64,000 nucleotides of DNA from positions 9,649,001 to 9,713,000 of the forward strand of contig JAILWY010000018.1 of assembly GCA_022113835.1 (NCBI GenBank). Direction: 5' to 3'. The position numbers and the translations under genes are program-made. The stretch comes from Atopsyche davidsoni. Lineage: Eukaryota; Arthropoda; Insecta; Trichoptera; Hydrobiosidae. Below the pieces are notes generated by a model. The model worked only from the letters and a program-made list of their open reading frames with translations, did no database searches and was not told the origin of the DNA. Position 1 is the stretch's first letter; each line of letters begins with the position of its first letter. Shown one piece after another: positions 50,491 through 63,000 of the stretch.

Positions 50491-51334
50491 AAAACAATTT
50501 TAATCAAGAATAAATTCTAAGTGGAAGCGATCGGTAAGCCCTCTCGTAAACTGGGGGTGTTTTTATGCAAGACTATTTTCATCAATCATATAGCTTTATT
50601 ATTATATTCTCATACCTGCACGATATATGCGTACAGGCGTCTATTGTTAATAGGCCTATTACAATATTTCGATTTTCTCTAATATAATATTTACATATTT
50701 ACAATTACATTATTCTTTGATCATATTATATAAAAAACTGATTTACTTGATTTTCGCCGAAACGCTTTCTTGGTTAAACACAGTGCAGTTAGGTATTTTT
50801 AGTTTCGCATAAAAGAGTTTTTCTTATGACTTTAAATAAATAAATACTTAAGTGATATTTTCTATAAATACATTTTTTTTTTGTTGAATAAATTTATTAT
50901 TAACGAGTCATATTACAAGAAAAAGTATATCATAATAAAAATTTTACGATTTTTCTCGAAAGAAGGATTTTCAAGTATCACAAGCGATGTTCTACTTAAT
51001 CAGAAGAAAATAACCATTCCCCGAGCCATAAAATGGGAATGCATTGAAAGTACAGATTTATGACAGTAATTCTGCAGAAAATCGAGGACGCATTCTTTGA
51101 TGCACCAAAGAAATTGGTATCATTTTACAGTCCACATATTTCTCCTCTTCACATTTTTTTATCGAACAGTTTTTTAGTAATTCAAAGACGCCACGTGTAA
51201 CAAAAGCGTTGAGTGAAGTTAACAGCAATCGCTCGTATTATTTATATTTAAACAAATTGAATTTAATAAAGCAGTTCAAAAAACATTTCAAAGTCAAATA
51301 AAAACAGAGAAGCATTAGTTGAAAATGTTTCACG

Positions 51335-51680
51335 GGAGGTATGTCGTCGGCTGGAGCGTGTAGGGTGTAATGCTTCTGTCCGGGCCATATTTGTGTATTC
51401 AAATAACAATGCAGAAGATTTATTTTCACTGGCGGTCCTTTTCCGCGAGAAGGAATCCAATATGGCGTCACGGGGAGAGGACGTGATGCAAACACCATCT
51501 GCTAGAGGTATTAGATAAATGTAAAAATAATGACACAGTGAGAGGCTGGCGCTAGTCGTTAAACGTGCCGCGCCCCGCTGTTCCCGTATCGCTCCGGAAC
51601 GAGCTTTCGAATAAGCCAAATTGTTTATGATCCCCGCTAGGTAAACGGCCCTTCTACCGGAATGTACGCGATCTACGATA
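51335..51680. promoter_or_regulatory. GC-richer island with long minus shadow frame
   Basis: A 142-codon minus frame (51263-51691) and an overlapping 86-codon one fill this block, but composition keeps several frames open and no splice site or domain supports coding. It contains AATATGGCGTCACGGGG (PHO/YY1-like GCCAT on the other strand). It lies just beyond the tRNA-Ala gene's 3' side. Confidence 0.25.
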
Positions 51681-51956
51681 ACGCAGCTCAAAAATGCATA
51701 ATTAAGTTTGTTTTACAATTTATTGTCATTTACGAGTGTACTTGTGTGATACGCACGTGCATCAGTATGAAACACATTCTATGAATTGGGTTTATTTTAA
51801 TTATTTACTATTAGTACTATTGGGTGAAGTTTTACGAATCACAGCTGATATTCAGGACTTCCTCAGTATTTCAAGACTCAAAATAGTATTTGATAGTGTT
51901 GTCAGTTTGTTTAGTTTTACATGTAAAAAATCGGTGTTTATAATTTCCACGCCATC

Positions 51957-51969
51957 AAAAAGAATAAAA
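51957..51969 (-). terminator. Pol III oligo-T terminator of tRNA-Ala
   Basis: Two T runs follow the tRNA 3' end on the minus strand: TTTT at 51966-51969, 9 nt below the discriminator base, then TTTTT at 51957-51961. T4 or longer terminates RNA polymerase III, so the primary transcript would carry a short trailer trimmed by RNase Z. The second run probably serves as a back-up. Confidence 0.85.
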
Positions 51970-51977
51970 GCGAGGTT

Positions 51978-52050
51978 TGGAGGCGCCGGGTATCGATCCC
52001 GGTACCTCTTACATGCTAAGCAAGCGCTCTACCATCTGAGCTACGCCCCC
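51978..52050 (-). tRNA. tRNA-Ala (anticodon AGC)
   Basis: The 73-nt minus-strand sequence folds into a complete cloverleaf. The acceptor stem pairs GGGGGCG with CGCCUCC and includes G3:U70, the classic alanine identity pair, with discriminator A73. The D-arm is GCUC/GAGC. The anticodon stem is CUUGC/GUAAG around loop UUAGCAU, giving anticodon AGC. The T-arm is CCGGG-AUCGAUA-CCCGG; A54 replaces the usual U, as I recall from insect alanine tRNAs. The internal Pol III promoter is present as an A-box (TAGCTCAGATGG) and a B-box (GGATCGATACC). There is no intron and CCA is not encoded. It decodes GCU and, after A34-to-inosine editing, GCC and GCA. It stands alone in AT-rich DNA, and an overlapping plus-strand frame is its shadow. 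The helices are intact, so it is probably functional. Confidence 0.97.
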
Positions 52051-54119
52051 GGGTGACTGGACTGTCCAGTTTCACCTTCATATTGCATTTCTTAATCCAG
52101 TTTGCATGACAATTGATATAATCTGTGGACCGCTTTCACTTTTGGTAGCGCATATAGTAACCTGAGGCTACGGACATAAAAATATCATTATCTCTGTTAA
52201 GACACAAACCAATCTCCAGTGGGTGTACTCAGTGAAAGTATTTTTCGATAAAATTAGTATGGGTATTTAGATATTATGTTATTTATGACGAAATCAATCT
52301 AAAAAACGTCAGCCATTCATATCGCAAGATTCAATTGAATTATCTATCAGTAAAGATTTATAATGATCCATTGTAACAAAAATATTATGTAAGATTAAAA
52401 AACCTTATGGGCATACAATACGATTATAATTGATTTCAGAAAGTCTCGAAAGCCAAACTCGGTAGTATAACATAATTCAATTAATATTTAAAACAGTAAT
52501 TTATTTGCTTACGGAATTAATTAAATAAAAGAATATTAAATTTCGAGAAGAAAATATTTAGTCTATCTTGTGAAGAAAGCACTGTTGCTTTCTTAAATAA
52601 ATTATCACAATGCTGTGAGTAATGTTTGTAAAGCCTGAGCATTAGTTTTGCTTTGTCATGAGAAACGTTAAGGCATAGTAAATTCATTTGAAACATTAAT
52701 TACTTTTGAATTTTGCTAACTCTATAAATTCCAACTCGCACAGCAGAGATTTTCTCAAAATCAGCTGAGATTCCGTTCTGCCCTATCTGTGTTCTGAAGA
52801 TAGAGCGGAGAAAGCAGCTTATTTCGATTCTAGAAATTAAGAGTAAATACTGAGAAGATTAATTACAGGAAGTCAGTAATAACTGCTCTCTGATACTTTA
52901 TTTTCATTTATTAGGATTTATTCAATTGTATGACAACTGACGTATTTTATGATAAGCTAATTTTCCGAAAATTTCATTTTGGCAAACTGATAAAAAACTT
53001 TTAAGAAATAATCACCATAAAAAATAAATATCTCTCGATTTAATAATACGACAGAATAATACATTCTCTGGTAGCTTTTGTATTGCTTCATATTTAACAT
53101 TGCCTACAATCGAATATAATTTTCTTTAAGCGGAAATCCGCAGGTAATTGGTAATTCTACCTAGGTTCTTTATTATTTAAAAAGCCTGATGTAATAATAT
53201 ATAAATATCCGTTAATCCAATCTATATTGTAGAGATTACTTATTTATTATATCGCTCAAGCCTTTGAAATTTCCCGCAATATTAATAATGTTTAAATGGA
53301 TTAAAGTATCTTCCCTCAAACTGGTTGATATGGATACGCCATTAACTAGTGACAAGGTGTTATATTTTGACATTTATTGATATTTATATTTGGGGACTTG
53401 CGTTAAATAGTAAAACATCTTGAGGTTAATGCGTATTCGTGAGGGAGATACTTTTATTGCAATAACAACTTTAACCTCAACATGGTATATTAAAAATACT
53501 ACATGTCGTTCTAAAAAGCTTCAGGAAATTCACAAATCACTAACACATTTTTATTTGTGTGTTGTATTGTATTTGTTTTTTGTCACATTAAAATGGAAAT
53601 ATTTTTTAACATATATATATATATAATAAATCATATTCTGATTATTGTTCCATATTAATGTATTATATATACCGTGACTCGATAACGAATATTTATTGTA
53701 GAGGTTTATTTTCTAGTTCTTAATTTACTACTACACTGATAACTCAATAGCATCAAATCTAAATTTAATAATAATTTTTGAAAAAAAACCAATCAAAGGC
53801 GTCTGACAATATAAAAATTTATTTTACGATATAGTGCTGTCACCAATACTAGGCAAATTAAGCTTGCGTAATTTGTTTTTATGTAAAATTATTAGAACTA
53901 TTTTATGTGCAATATTTTCATAGTCTTAAAAATAACTGGTTTACTGAAACGTATTGTAATATATCTATTACTATAACGAATTCGCAAAACAAAATTTTAA
54001 TGAATTTTCCAACTGCCAATTTATCTTTAATAAAGTGCATTTCACAATAATTTACAATTCGTTCGACTACTACCCTCCTTACGAACACAGCACAATTTAT
54101 CCTCTGTCAATTTGTATTT

Positions 54120-54420
54120 GAGCTCGTATCAAACAACTTAGGGGCAAAATGGGGGTGAAACGGGTAGACGGTCAGTTTAGGGTTATTTTGATAGGGGGTA
54201 GAGAGTTTAACCTGGAGGGTAGCGCGGTACCTGTAATGAGCCGACTGACCTCTGACCTGCGCCACATTTTTTACCCGGCCCGGGGTTGATTAATGACCTC
54301 CCACAATCAGCACCCGCCCGCCTCGCGGATTAATGAGAAGGGGAAAGGGCGCGGAAAAGCCCTGATTTGCTATTGACTGGGGGAAGATATTGCCCATGGG
54401 AGTCAATGTGTTTTTTTATA
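54120..54420. promoter_or_regulatory. GC-rich island with perfect DR1 and two GATTAATGA sites
   Basis: TGACCTCTGACCT (54246-54258) is a perfect one-spaced direct repeat of the nuclear-receptor half-site (AGGTCA on the minus strand), the type bound by HNF4, USP/RXR or COUP-TF/Svp proteins. A third TGACCT follows at 54294-54299. GATTAATGA, a homeodomain core, occurs at 54288 and again at 54328, 40 bp apart. There is no long frame. This is the strongest enhancer-like island by motif content. Confidence 0.4.
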
Positions 54421-56614
54421 ATATATAAATCCTTGAGCAAAAAGGTTCAAAACTCGTATCATAAAAGACTAATATCTGAGTATATTGCCTGAAAGATATT
54501 TTTTTTATGCAATGATATTCTGATATGAAAGTGTAACTGTCCGAATTTTGAGTATTACTTTATTGTTGAATTTAAACTGATAAATTGCATTTAATTAGAA
54601 GGATACCTCCAACAGTAAAACAGGTCAACAGTATTCATAACGTGGTTACCTATGAATGCGTAAAATGTACATCTTACGGTTTATTGTGAATTGGCAACAA
54701 GAATAATTATTAAATGATTGTCTAAAAAAATACTCACGTGATCGATTTTAAATAAGCATTACTCAGGAGTATCTTTGCTGGTGCATCAAATTGTATTTAT
54801 GATAAGCTCAAGTGAGTACAGCATAATCTTTTAACAAGGTCTTGATAAGTTCGTTCACTCGCAACAAACTTCGCAACCACAAAATTCACTCAAACGAAAG
54901 ACCCAAAACAAGTGTAAAGGCAATTCTAAACGAACCGACTTCGAAAATGATGCCAACAATACAAAGGTAAATAAAGTTTTTCCTGCCGAATTGCTGCTGA
55001 AATATTCGTATATTTTACACAAAGCCATAGGCTACGGACGAGTTAAGAAGTTAACATCGTTAGCGCAAGCGCGTGTGCTTATACCTTGCTAAATTAATGT
55101 CATCACTATCTTAAAATATTACTTAATTAATTCGTATTTTATTAGTTTTCTAAAAGGAACATAGATTTAGGAAAAAATTGTTATAAATTGTAACGCGCCA
55201 GTTTTTGAAAACATAATTTATGCTAAAAAAAAAACCCGAAACCTACAATTATTGCATTTAATTCTTCACTGGGTAAACTACGTCTATGGAGGATTTATCT
55301 GAGAAGAAACTTTACCCTGCCTAAACATGCATACAATTAACGATGGAATACGTCAACAACATGTACGCTACGAAACAATCCTGACACACTAGTTAGTTGT
55401 TATGGGCAGTATGTTTGGACAGTTAAACAGGTACAATAGAGGTCGTGATGCCTTTAATAGGGATGAATAATTTGTAATTATTCTTTGTTACCACACCACA
55501 TAATTACTTAAGTTTGAAAATTAAGACTTTATGTGAGTTTGTTAATATGACAAAATAGTGTAGGCCTAATGTGCCGATATGATATCTGAATTAAAGCTGC
55601 CAGTGTGTTCTGTAAGTGGCATTATCGTGAGACGTCGATAACATTTCTCCCAACAAACTTCTTTGTATCGCCGAGACTTTCCGAGAAAGCTAACATTAAC
55701 GGGCACGCTAAATAATATTCCCAAATTTCATTTGCTTATTATTTCATATTTAAAAGTTTGTGTACATGAATACGTGCGCGTGGGCATACTTTATTAGGGA
55801 ATAAATAATTGTTAGGCGATCTTATCCGAGTTATTTATCGCTGTTGAATAAATGTATTTAAAAATATATTTCTGCATAAGTATTATAGAAACCAAATATA
55901 GTTTTGAAAAATTGATGGAGATTTTATAGTGGTGATTGCTTTTAAAGGTCAGTCTTGTGCGGAGTATTAATAGCCACACCATCACGCATAGTCCATTAAG
56001 CTAATTCAGCGGAAAGGGGATATTTTTAAATTGTAAGAAAATTTGTTGCGATATGAGCTTTTCTATTTTCTTAGTACTAAAATATTTTTTACTCATCTAA
56101 AAATATATATGAATATAATATAATAGAATAATAATATATTGCTATTTTTTTGAAGGTTGATCAAACTGAAACTAATAGTATTAAATTGCCAAAGTTTTGC
56201 ACTTTTGTATACGAGTCAAACTAATCCACGTTTAGAAATATGTATGTACGTGTAAATATTGCTTACACGTTTTGATTTATCTTAAACATTCTTCACGGTA
56301 ATGTATTTATTTATTATTAAAATATTGAATACAAACCATATTTACTAAATGCTACTTAATAGTCAACAGCCTAATTTATCGAATAATGAAATACTGAGAC
56401 CGCTATCACAATATTCACGTTTTTATTTACATACGAATGAAATGAATTTTAAAAGTATTAAAAATCATTGCCTAGTGGTAAATATACAAATTACCTAATA
56501 AATTTCATGATCAAGGCTTCTATAGATGAAGATATCCATTTTTCGAGGTCTTTTAACCACCAGCCCCGCATCACGTCATCGATCCGCTGGGGTTCGACAC
56601 CTATCGTGTTACAC

Positions 56615-56649
56615 AAGAACACTTCTTCTATATATATATAAGTGTTCTT
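56615..56649. repeat. 10-bp stem with (TA)n loop
   Basis: AAGAACACTT (56615-56624) pairs with AAGTGTTCTT (56640-56649) around a 15-nt CT/TA-rich loop. Confidence 0.8.
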
Positions 56650-56939
56650 CTACTTTGATATTTTAACAGCTAAGTTATCTAACTGCATATTCTTGAGTGA
56701 TAAGCACGCAGATAGGTTCTCATAAATATTTGTTCTAATACCGAATATTACCGAACAAAATTCAATATCTCTTCAAATTATGCAGACCCATCTCGATAAG
56801 AAATGTTACCCATCAAATATCTCCTCCACCGATATCTCAATTTCCTCTTCGCAGTTTATTTGAATTTTAAATCCGAACGTTAAATTCTCTAATACAACAC
56901 ACCGTCTCTAAATCCTTTAAAAGAAAGGTGAAAAAAGTG

Positions 56940-57140
56940 CGGAGGGTGGACCGCATACATGAATATCAAAGAGGACTTCCACGGAATGGCAAGTCCGGGC
57001 CGGCGTAAGCCTGCGAGCAGCATTCCAATAATAATTCTACAACTCTCACGTATAGACTTGACGCTTGCGGAGTATTTAAATCGCGGGATGCAGGCCTCTC
57101 GCGGGGAGGGCTGCGGGGGCGCCAGATCTCCCCTCGCATG
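56940..57140. promoter_or_regulatory. GC-rich island with TCF- and TEAD-like sites
   Basis: ATCAAAG (56965-56971) matches the TCF/Pangolin core. GGAATG (56983-56988) and CATTCC (57021-57026) match TEAD/Scalloped sites in opposite orientation. A 62-codon plus frame covers the block but lacks splice support. Candidate enhancer. Confidence 0.32.
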
Positions 57141-57884
57141 GAAATGAATAGAAATCGAAAATTCTTCCTTTCTCTGTAGCTTTATCCTTCTACTTGCTGG
57201 TTGAGTACGCGAAAATAATGAATTTGCATGCTCTGGGATAAAAGGTTTTCATGTATAGGGTGAATTCGTTAAATAAATTTCATCGCATTTATCCTAACCT
57301 AACACAATCTGACCTGAGCATATGAACAACTCCAAATTATCAAAAAAGTTTTTATTTAATATTTTTATAATATATTTACATGATTGTGGTTATTGATTGA
57401 TAAATAACATTATTTATATATATACTCTTATTATAATGTAAAATTAAAAAAAAACGTATTTAATTTCCATAATATAATAAAATATTGTGATTAGTACACC
57501 TGTAAATATTTTTTCATAAAAATGTGATTTCAGGACATAAAGCTTAAAATAAAATTTCCTCGTCTGCTCGAATACATCAGTCTCGATAGGCACAGATGTT
57601 AGAATATCGTACACATTTCAACTAGTTCTTATAAATTTCTGCTCAAGATTAATTTATCTTTATTTAATAAAACTAACAATATATTGCAAAACACAGTGTT
57701 GAAATCAACGATAGCGATTTTTTTACACGTAATTTTTATTCTCTGCAAACACCAATTTTGAATGAACGTTTGTTATTTTATAAATAAAACACATTTTTCA
57801 ATCATTCACTTGTCAATATTTTTACAAATATTTATAATTGATACAAATAACAGATAGATAATTACCAATTGCTACAAACAGCCG

Positions 57885-58145
57885 ACGGAATTTCCGAACC
57901 ACGTGTGCCCTTAATCAAATAGAGAAAGCCGCCTCCTTCGCGTGCTCTCTTTTAACAGAAATTTTGTTTGCCAATATCTGAAGTGGTAGCCTTCGTATGG
58001 CGCGGCTGTGTTTCCCTCACAATACTCGGTCTCGCCCCGTGTTCTTAATATTGCTAAAAATAAATCGACTCGGTTTTCAATCTTACTAATGGCGACAGAC
58101 CGGCGCGGGAGACTCCGACACGCGTGTTCTGCCATTCTTCTCAGC
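57885..58145. promoter_or_regulatory. GC-rich island
   Basis: Contains GACCGGCGCGGGAGACTCCG and a 74-codon minus frame running beyond the block. No splice sites are convincing. Candidate regulatory module; coding is not excluded. Confidence 0.25.
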
Positions 58146-59849
58146 CGAGAGGAGTAGTTATTTTCTGATTATATTAAGTTATATCACCACGAGTACAAAA
58201 AAAACCATTTTATTTATTTCTCGAACAATAATTATTCAACACGCTTACCACCTTTAAGCATTTCTGATAGTTCGTTTATGAAGGAATTTAGACAAATTTT
58301 AAGTATTGTATATGTATAATAAAAATCACCTGGGTGTATTCTTTTTTCAAAAAATACTTTAAGTTAATAATTATCAATTTTTAACTGTCCAAAATCTAAA
58401 GAATGAAATATATAATTTATTCACCATGAAAAGATTATTGATACGCTATATTATGTCAACTAAAGTTGTATTTTTAATGAATTTTTATGCTAATTTTCTG
58501 GTATGAAATTCAGGACCATTTTCAATATTTTCAATATTCAAACCCGTTCATGCTTATACTTAGCAAACGATTTCCAATTACCTCCAATATTTACACAATC
58601 AAATAATCGAGGATTATCATTTGAATTTTTCAGAAGCCAGCTAAGAGAGGTCTCTCCTTGCAAAAGTTTGAGTTTGAAACAAAAAAATTGCATTCTAAAA
58701 AGCGGTGAACTCTCAGCAGCTGAAGGAAAACGATAAAAAGGAAATCGCGCCGCAATAGTCGTTCCCGGAAGTTTACAGTCTTGGTAAACAACTTTAATTG
58801 TCCCTGCAAAATATAAAACGGAAACGAACTTTTAAATATTCTTAGTTGACTATAAAAATATTTCAATTCTCATTAAACTAGAAGCATTTCAGACTTTTGA
58901 AAATCCGAAAGATTGTGAACTTTCCAAAAGTGCAAATATTCGCTTTGAATACTTTTTGCGGAAAAATGCTCTAATTTGTTTTCTATGATTTTAATTGCCT
59001 CCACTTAGTCAATTTGCAAAAATACGAGTATTCTGAATTTAAATACCATTTTGATTGTAAATGATGACTTTTTTTAGCAAAAATATCAGTTTCGTCGATT
59101 TTCTGACTCCATTTATATTGAGCTCTGTCTTTAGTCACTTGTGGGCAGATGTTGCTGACAGACGAGATTGCTCCTTCCGCCTTTTCGATGACGGATCAAA
59201 ATGTAAGGGTCTCTCGAGACGGTCTGATACACTTCAGATTTATACCATACTATTTTAAAAACTGTTCATTTCATCAAAGATACCTAACATCGATTTGTCT
59301 CTGATGATAAATAAAACACTTTAATTTTAATTATAAATTAAGATGATATGATTATTTTAACCGTATATGGATAACTGTAATGATGACAGTGTATGTTATT
59401 CACACTTATATGTTTTGATATATGTATTACGAGCACCTGCATATATTTTTGAAGGCAGTGTATTCATAATTTCTACTTTTTGTTATACTGTACTTTTTCT
59501 TAAAAAAACAGCGTTGCAATATTATGTTATTCGGTATTTATGAAGAAAACCTTATATCAATCAGAAATAAACACTTATGATAAAAAAACTAATTACAAAC
59601 AGTAGATTTAAAAAAAAACAATTTTTTACACAATTTTTTACGAAAATTTATATTTTATCCACCAATGGACGACTTTGAGAAAAAGCTACAGCTTGTTACC
59701 AAAATACCTTTTCACGTTACAATGATTTAAAATATCATATAATATTAAATTGAATCATTTTATTCCAAACTTACATCAATACAATTTCTTTGATGTCATT
59801 AGATTGACGATGGAATATCAAGATTTCTCCCTAATAAAAACGGTCCACC

Positions 59850-60015
59850 CGAGCAGACGTATTACATTTCCTAGAGCTGCAGGGTTGTTTTTCACTTCGG
59901 GCGCGCCCCGTGTGTTTAATATCAGATGCCAGCGGTTAGCTCACTCGAGATTTATGGAAGTGAGTGCTTCCCTGTCCGCGAGTCGTGCCTTCTTATTGGG
60001 CTTTGCGTGCCGTTG
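59850..60015. promoter_or_regulatory. GC-richer island
   Basis: Contains TTCGGGCGCGCCCCGTGTG and AGTCGTGCCTTCTTATTGGG (inverted CCAAT box). An 88-codon plus frame overlaps (non-ATG start) without splice support. Last clear island of the window. Confidence 0.25.
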
Positions 60016-60019
60016 AAAA

Positions 60020-63000
60020 CTTACCGACACTCAGATAAGATGCCGTAATATTTTCAAAAACATTATATAAACAAGGTAATAAATTATACGAACCTACAGC
60101 GAAATTATCTAGTTATTTGTTGTTATTTATTACAATGCGCAGATAATGTATGGCATGTTTCGGTTACACAGAAATTTAATTAAACAAGGCAACTTTAATA
60201 TTCTTCTTGCTTATTCACTGCTGTGATATACTTTTTTTTTAAATCATACTTACAAATACCTAAGCATTTGTACAAACGAGTCAAATTACATCCTTGAAGG
60301 TTAGTCATTACTCGGTAAAACTGTTGTGAGTACTCAAAAGTAACGCCACGAATAAAATGCTTAATAATGTACATTTTATATTATTAAATAAAAAAATCCA
60401 TTTTTTTAAAAGTAAAAGTAGCTTTTAAAGAACATAGATGATAAGAAAATAGTTTTAGTGTGTAGAATAACAACATTTCATAGTTACTTTTACTCCAAAT
60501 CATAGTTACTATTGGTTTCTTTTCTGATATCAATTTTATAATTATTATTTTAATACCTGTTTTTTCACAATGAAATATTTGTTTTATGTTATAAGTTCAA
60601 TTTAATACGTAAAAATTATATCTTTAAATTATACATTGATTAAATTAAATTTTTATTTTTTTAGATATTAAAATAAATCATTTCTTTTTACAAGTGTTTA
60701 CAGTCTATATTTGTACTTTTAACTTGAAATGAGACAAATACTTTGAACTATTGAGACAAAACAAGGATATCGATTCTGAAACTGCAATCTCTTACGTGGT
60801 GGATTTATGAATCCGTTATGTTGCCATTCATTTCTATATTTGGCGCCTCAGATCGCTGATCCCAGACTGTGATAGAAAAATCCTCTTTCTTTTCCTGCTA
60901 TTTCGTATATTCACGTAAAGTTTTCCTTTCAAAAATCTTCGACCGTCTCTATAGATTTATAATATTCGAAGTCTTTCTAATAATTTACAAAAAACATATA
61001 AAATAAATATATTTTCCTTACAAAATTTAAATACTACTTTGAAGCAAAAATGGTAAATTTCTGGATTTAAAAAATATATGTTTTTTATTTTATAGTGAAT
61101 TGAAATTACTTTTATTTATTATTTACTATGGAATGAAGATTTCCCAATATCTGTAAACACGGGGGATATCTACCATGTGTTGCCTGGTATTAATGATAGG
61201 TTATTCTCCGTTGCTTTAAAAAAAATTAAAACAATGAGACCATTATAATAAACGTACGGATATTTATGTTTCTTAGCATTGAATTGTATTTCTTTATAAT
61301 AATCGATAAAACCTCATTCGGACCTAGGCGTGCCAAGTAAACAGTTTTAACTACAGGCAGTTTTGTTTTGTTCTGATATTATATTTTTTCATATTGTTAT
61401 TTCTAAATACTCATAGTTTTTTTTTTTTGTAGATAATCCAAGAAATTAGCCATTAGTGTTGCCGTCTGGCTCAAAATGAGTAAATCTTCGGTTCCATTGT
61501 CAACGCGATACTCATTGGGCAGGAGCTCTACTAGTCCGTCCATTGTTGTGTATTCATGCTTTGCCTCCACGGCTCTTTTCAACCAAGATAAACTTTTTTC
61601 TCATTATGTGTTAATCGGATTTTCCAGATAATACCTATAGATTGGGATTATTCTAGATAATATATCAAAATATCGTATGGATTCTTGTAAGAACTCTTTT
61701 CTTCTCATTAATCAAAAAGTAATATTTTAATAAAATACTAATATCATTTCGAAGCTCCCGAAAAAATAGTTATATTATTGCTATTTTAATTTAAAAAAAT
61801 GTCAATTGTAAATAAAATGATGTCAAGATATTATTTAAAAAATATAATCTGAAAAATCTTATTACTCTTATGAATACGTAATAAACATTCACGTTCACCT
61901 CAGAATCTAGGTTTATCTCCTTATTTTCAGGAAAGATGGTTATATAATTTTACTAACCGTAAATGAAATCTTCCTGTAATCCAATAAATATGTGATTCTG
62001 CGAATCTTGATGATTTTGGTTATAACATGTTAATATCTGACTTGTACAGGTATACCTATTAGATATCATAGATATAAAAATAGTTTCTAGTCGAACCTTT
62101 TATTGGTGAACCAACAGAGCACTAAGCTAACTAAGCCATATTAACTGTGCACCACTTCTTAAGTCCGTACATTTCAAATATAATTAAGTTGATCACATAC
62201 ATATTAATTAAATATATCATTTATTATCTTGTGAAATATTCACTGTCTGAATAATCACAAATTTTGCAAACTAAATGTAATTTTCATTTTATCGATGGTT
62301 AGTAAATTTGTGATGATAATAAAATAAATTTATTACAAAGGTAGATACATATATTTTATATTCACAAACCGTACAGGTTTATGATATTAGGGTTTTGATA
62401 CTTCGTTTTATTTAATTTCACCCCCAAATAGTGTACTTTATATTTCACGTTACTGTATCACGCAGAGAATTTATAAAACTGAATCACCATCTTTATGTTT
62501 TCCTCGCTGTTATACCCGCAGAGGTTCCACTATAAATTATGTCGTAGAATTTGTCTCTTTTATTTTTGGTACAAATACACCCTAGACCAAATAATTACTC
62601 TCTACCCACAACTATCTTTTGACAAAGAAAACATTTTGTAATTATTTTTATTTATTTCTCGTTGATAATAAATCCTGAAGATCCAATAAATATACGTAAA
62701 TAATGTTTAAATTGTTTTTTAAAACTCTTGAAATAATTAAATTTCATTAACGATAAATTTACTTTTTAAAAATAATTTTAATTTTTTGATAAATTACGCA
62801 ATGTTTTAATGAAAGTTTATGTAAGTCGTAGTAAATATCCGAGATAAATAATACACGAGATAAATTTTTGACATCGTTACTTACAAATTTAAAACAGATT
62901 GTTTTAAGTTGTCAGAAATGTTTAGAAATTTATTAGAGTTATGAAAAATTATAAAATAGTCTACGTGAATTTTAAAGACGTGCAAAAAATAAGATTGTAT

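Larger units (their letters stand above)
52051..56939. other. AT-rich DNA upstream of tRNA-Ala and around the DR1 island
   Basis: No second tRNA or snRNA was found. Apart from the island at 54120 and the hairpin at 56615, only chance frames are present. Confidence 0.5.

Noticed and set aside
51263..51691. 142-codon minus frame
   Set aside because: GC-rich shadow without recognisable domain, splice signals or consistent protein-like composition; kept only as a regulatory island.
51736..52056. 106-codon plus frame
   Set aside because: Its 3' part is the antisense of the tRNA-Ala gene.
56588..56602. B-box-like GGTTCGACACC
   Set aside because: No A-box at proper distance and no foldable T-arm or cloverleaf.
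57530..61930. Acceptor-like TTTCAG sites at 57530, 61438 and 61930 as continuation of the signal exon
   Set aside because: In the required phase each meets a stop codon within about seven codons.
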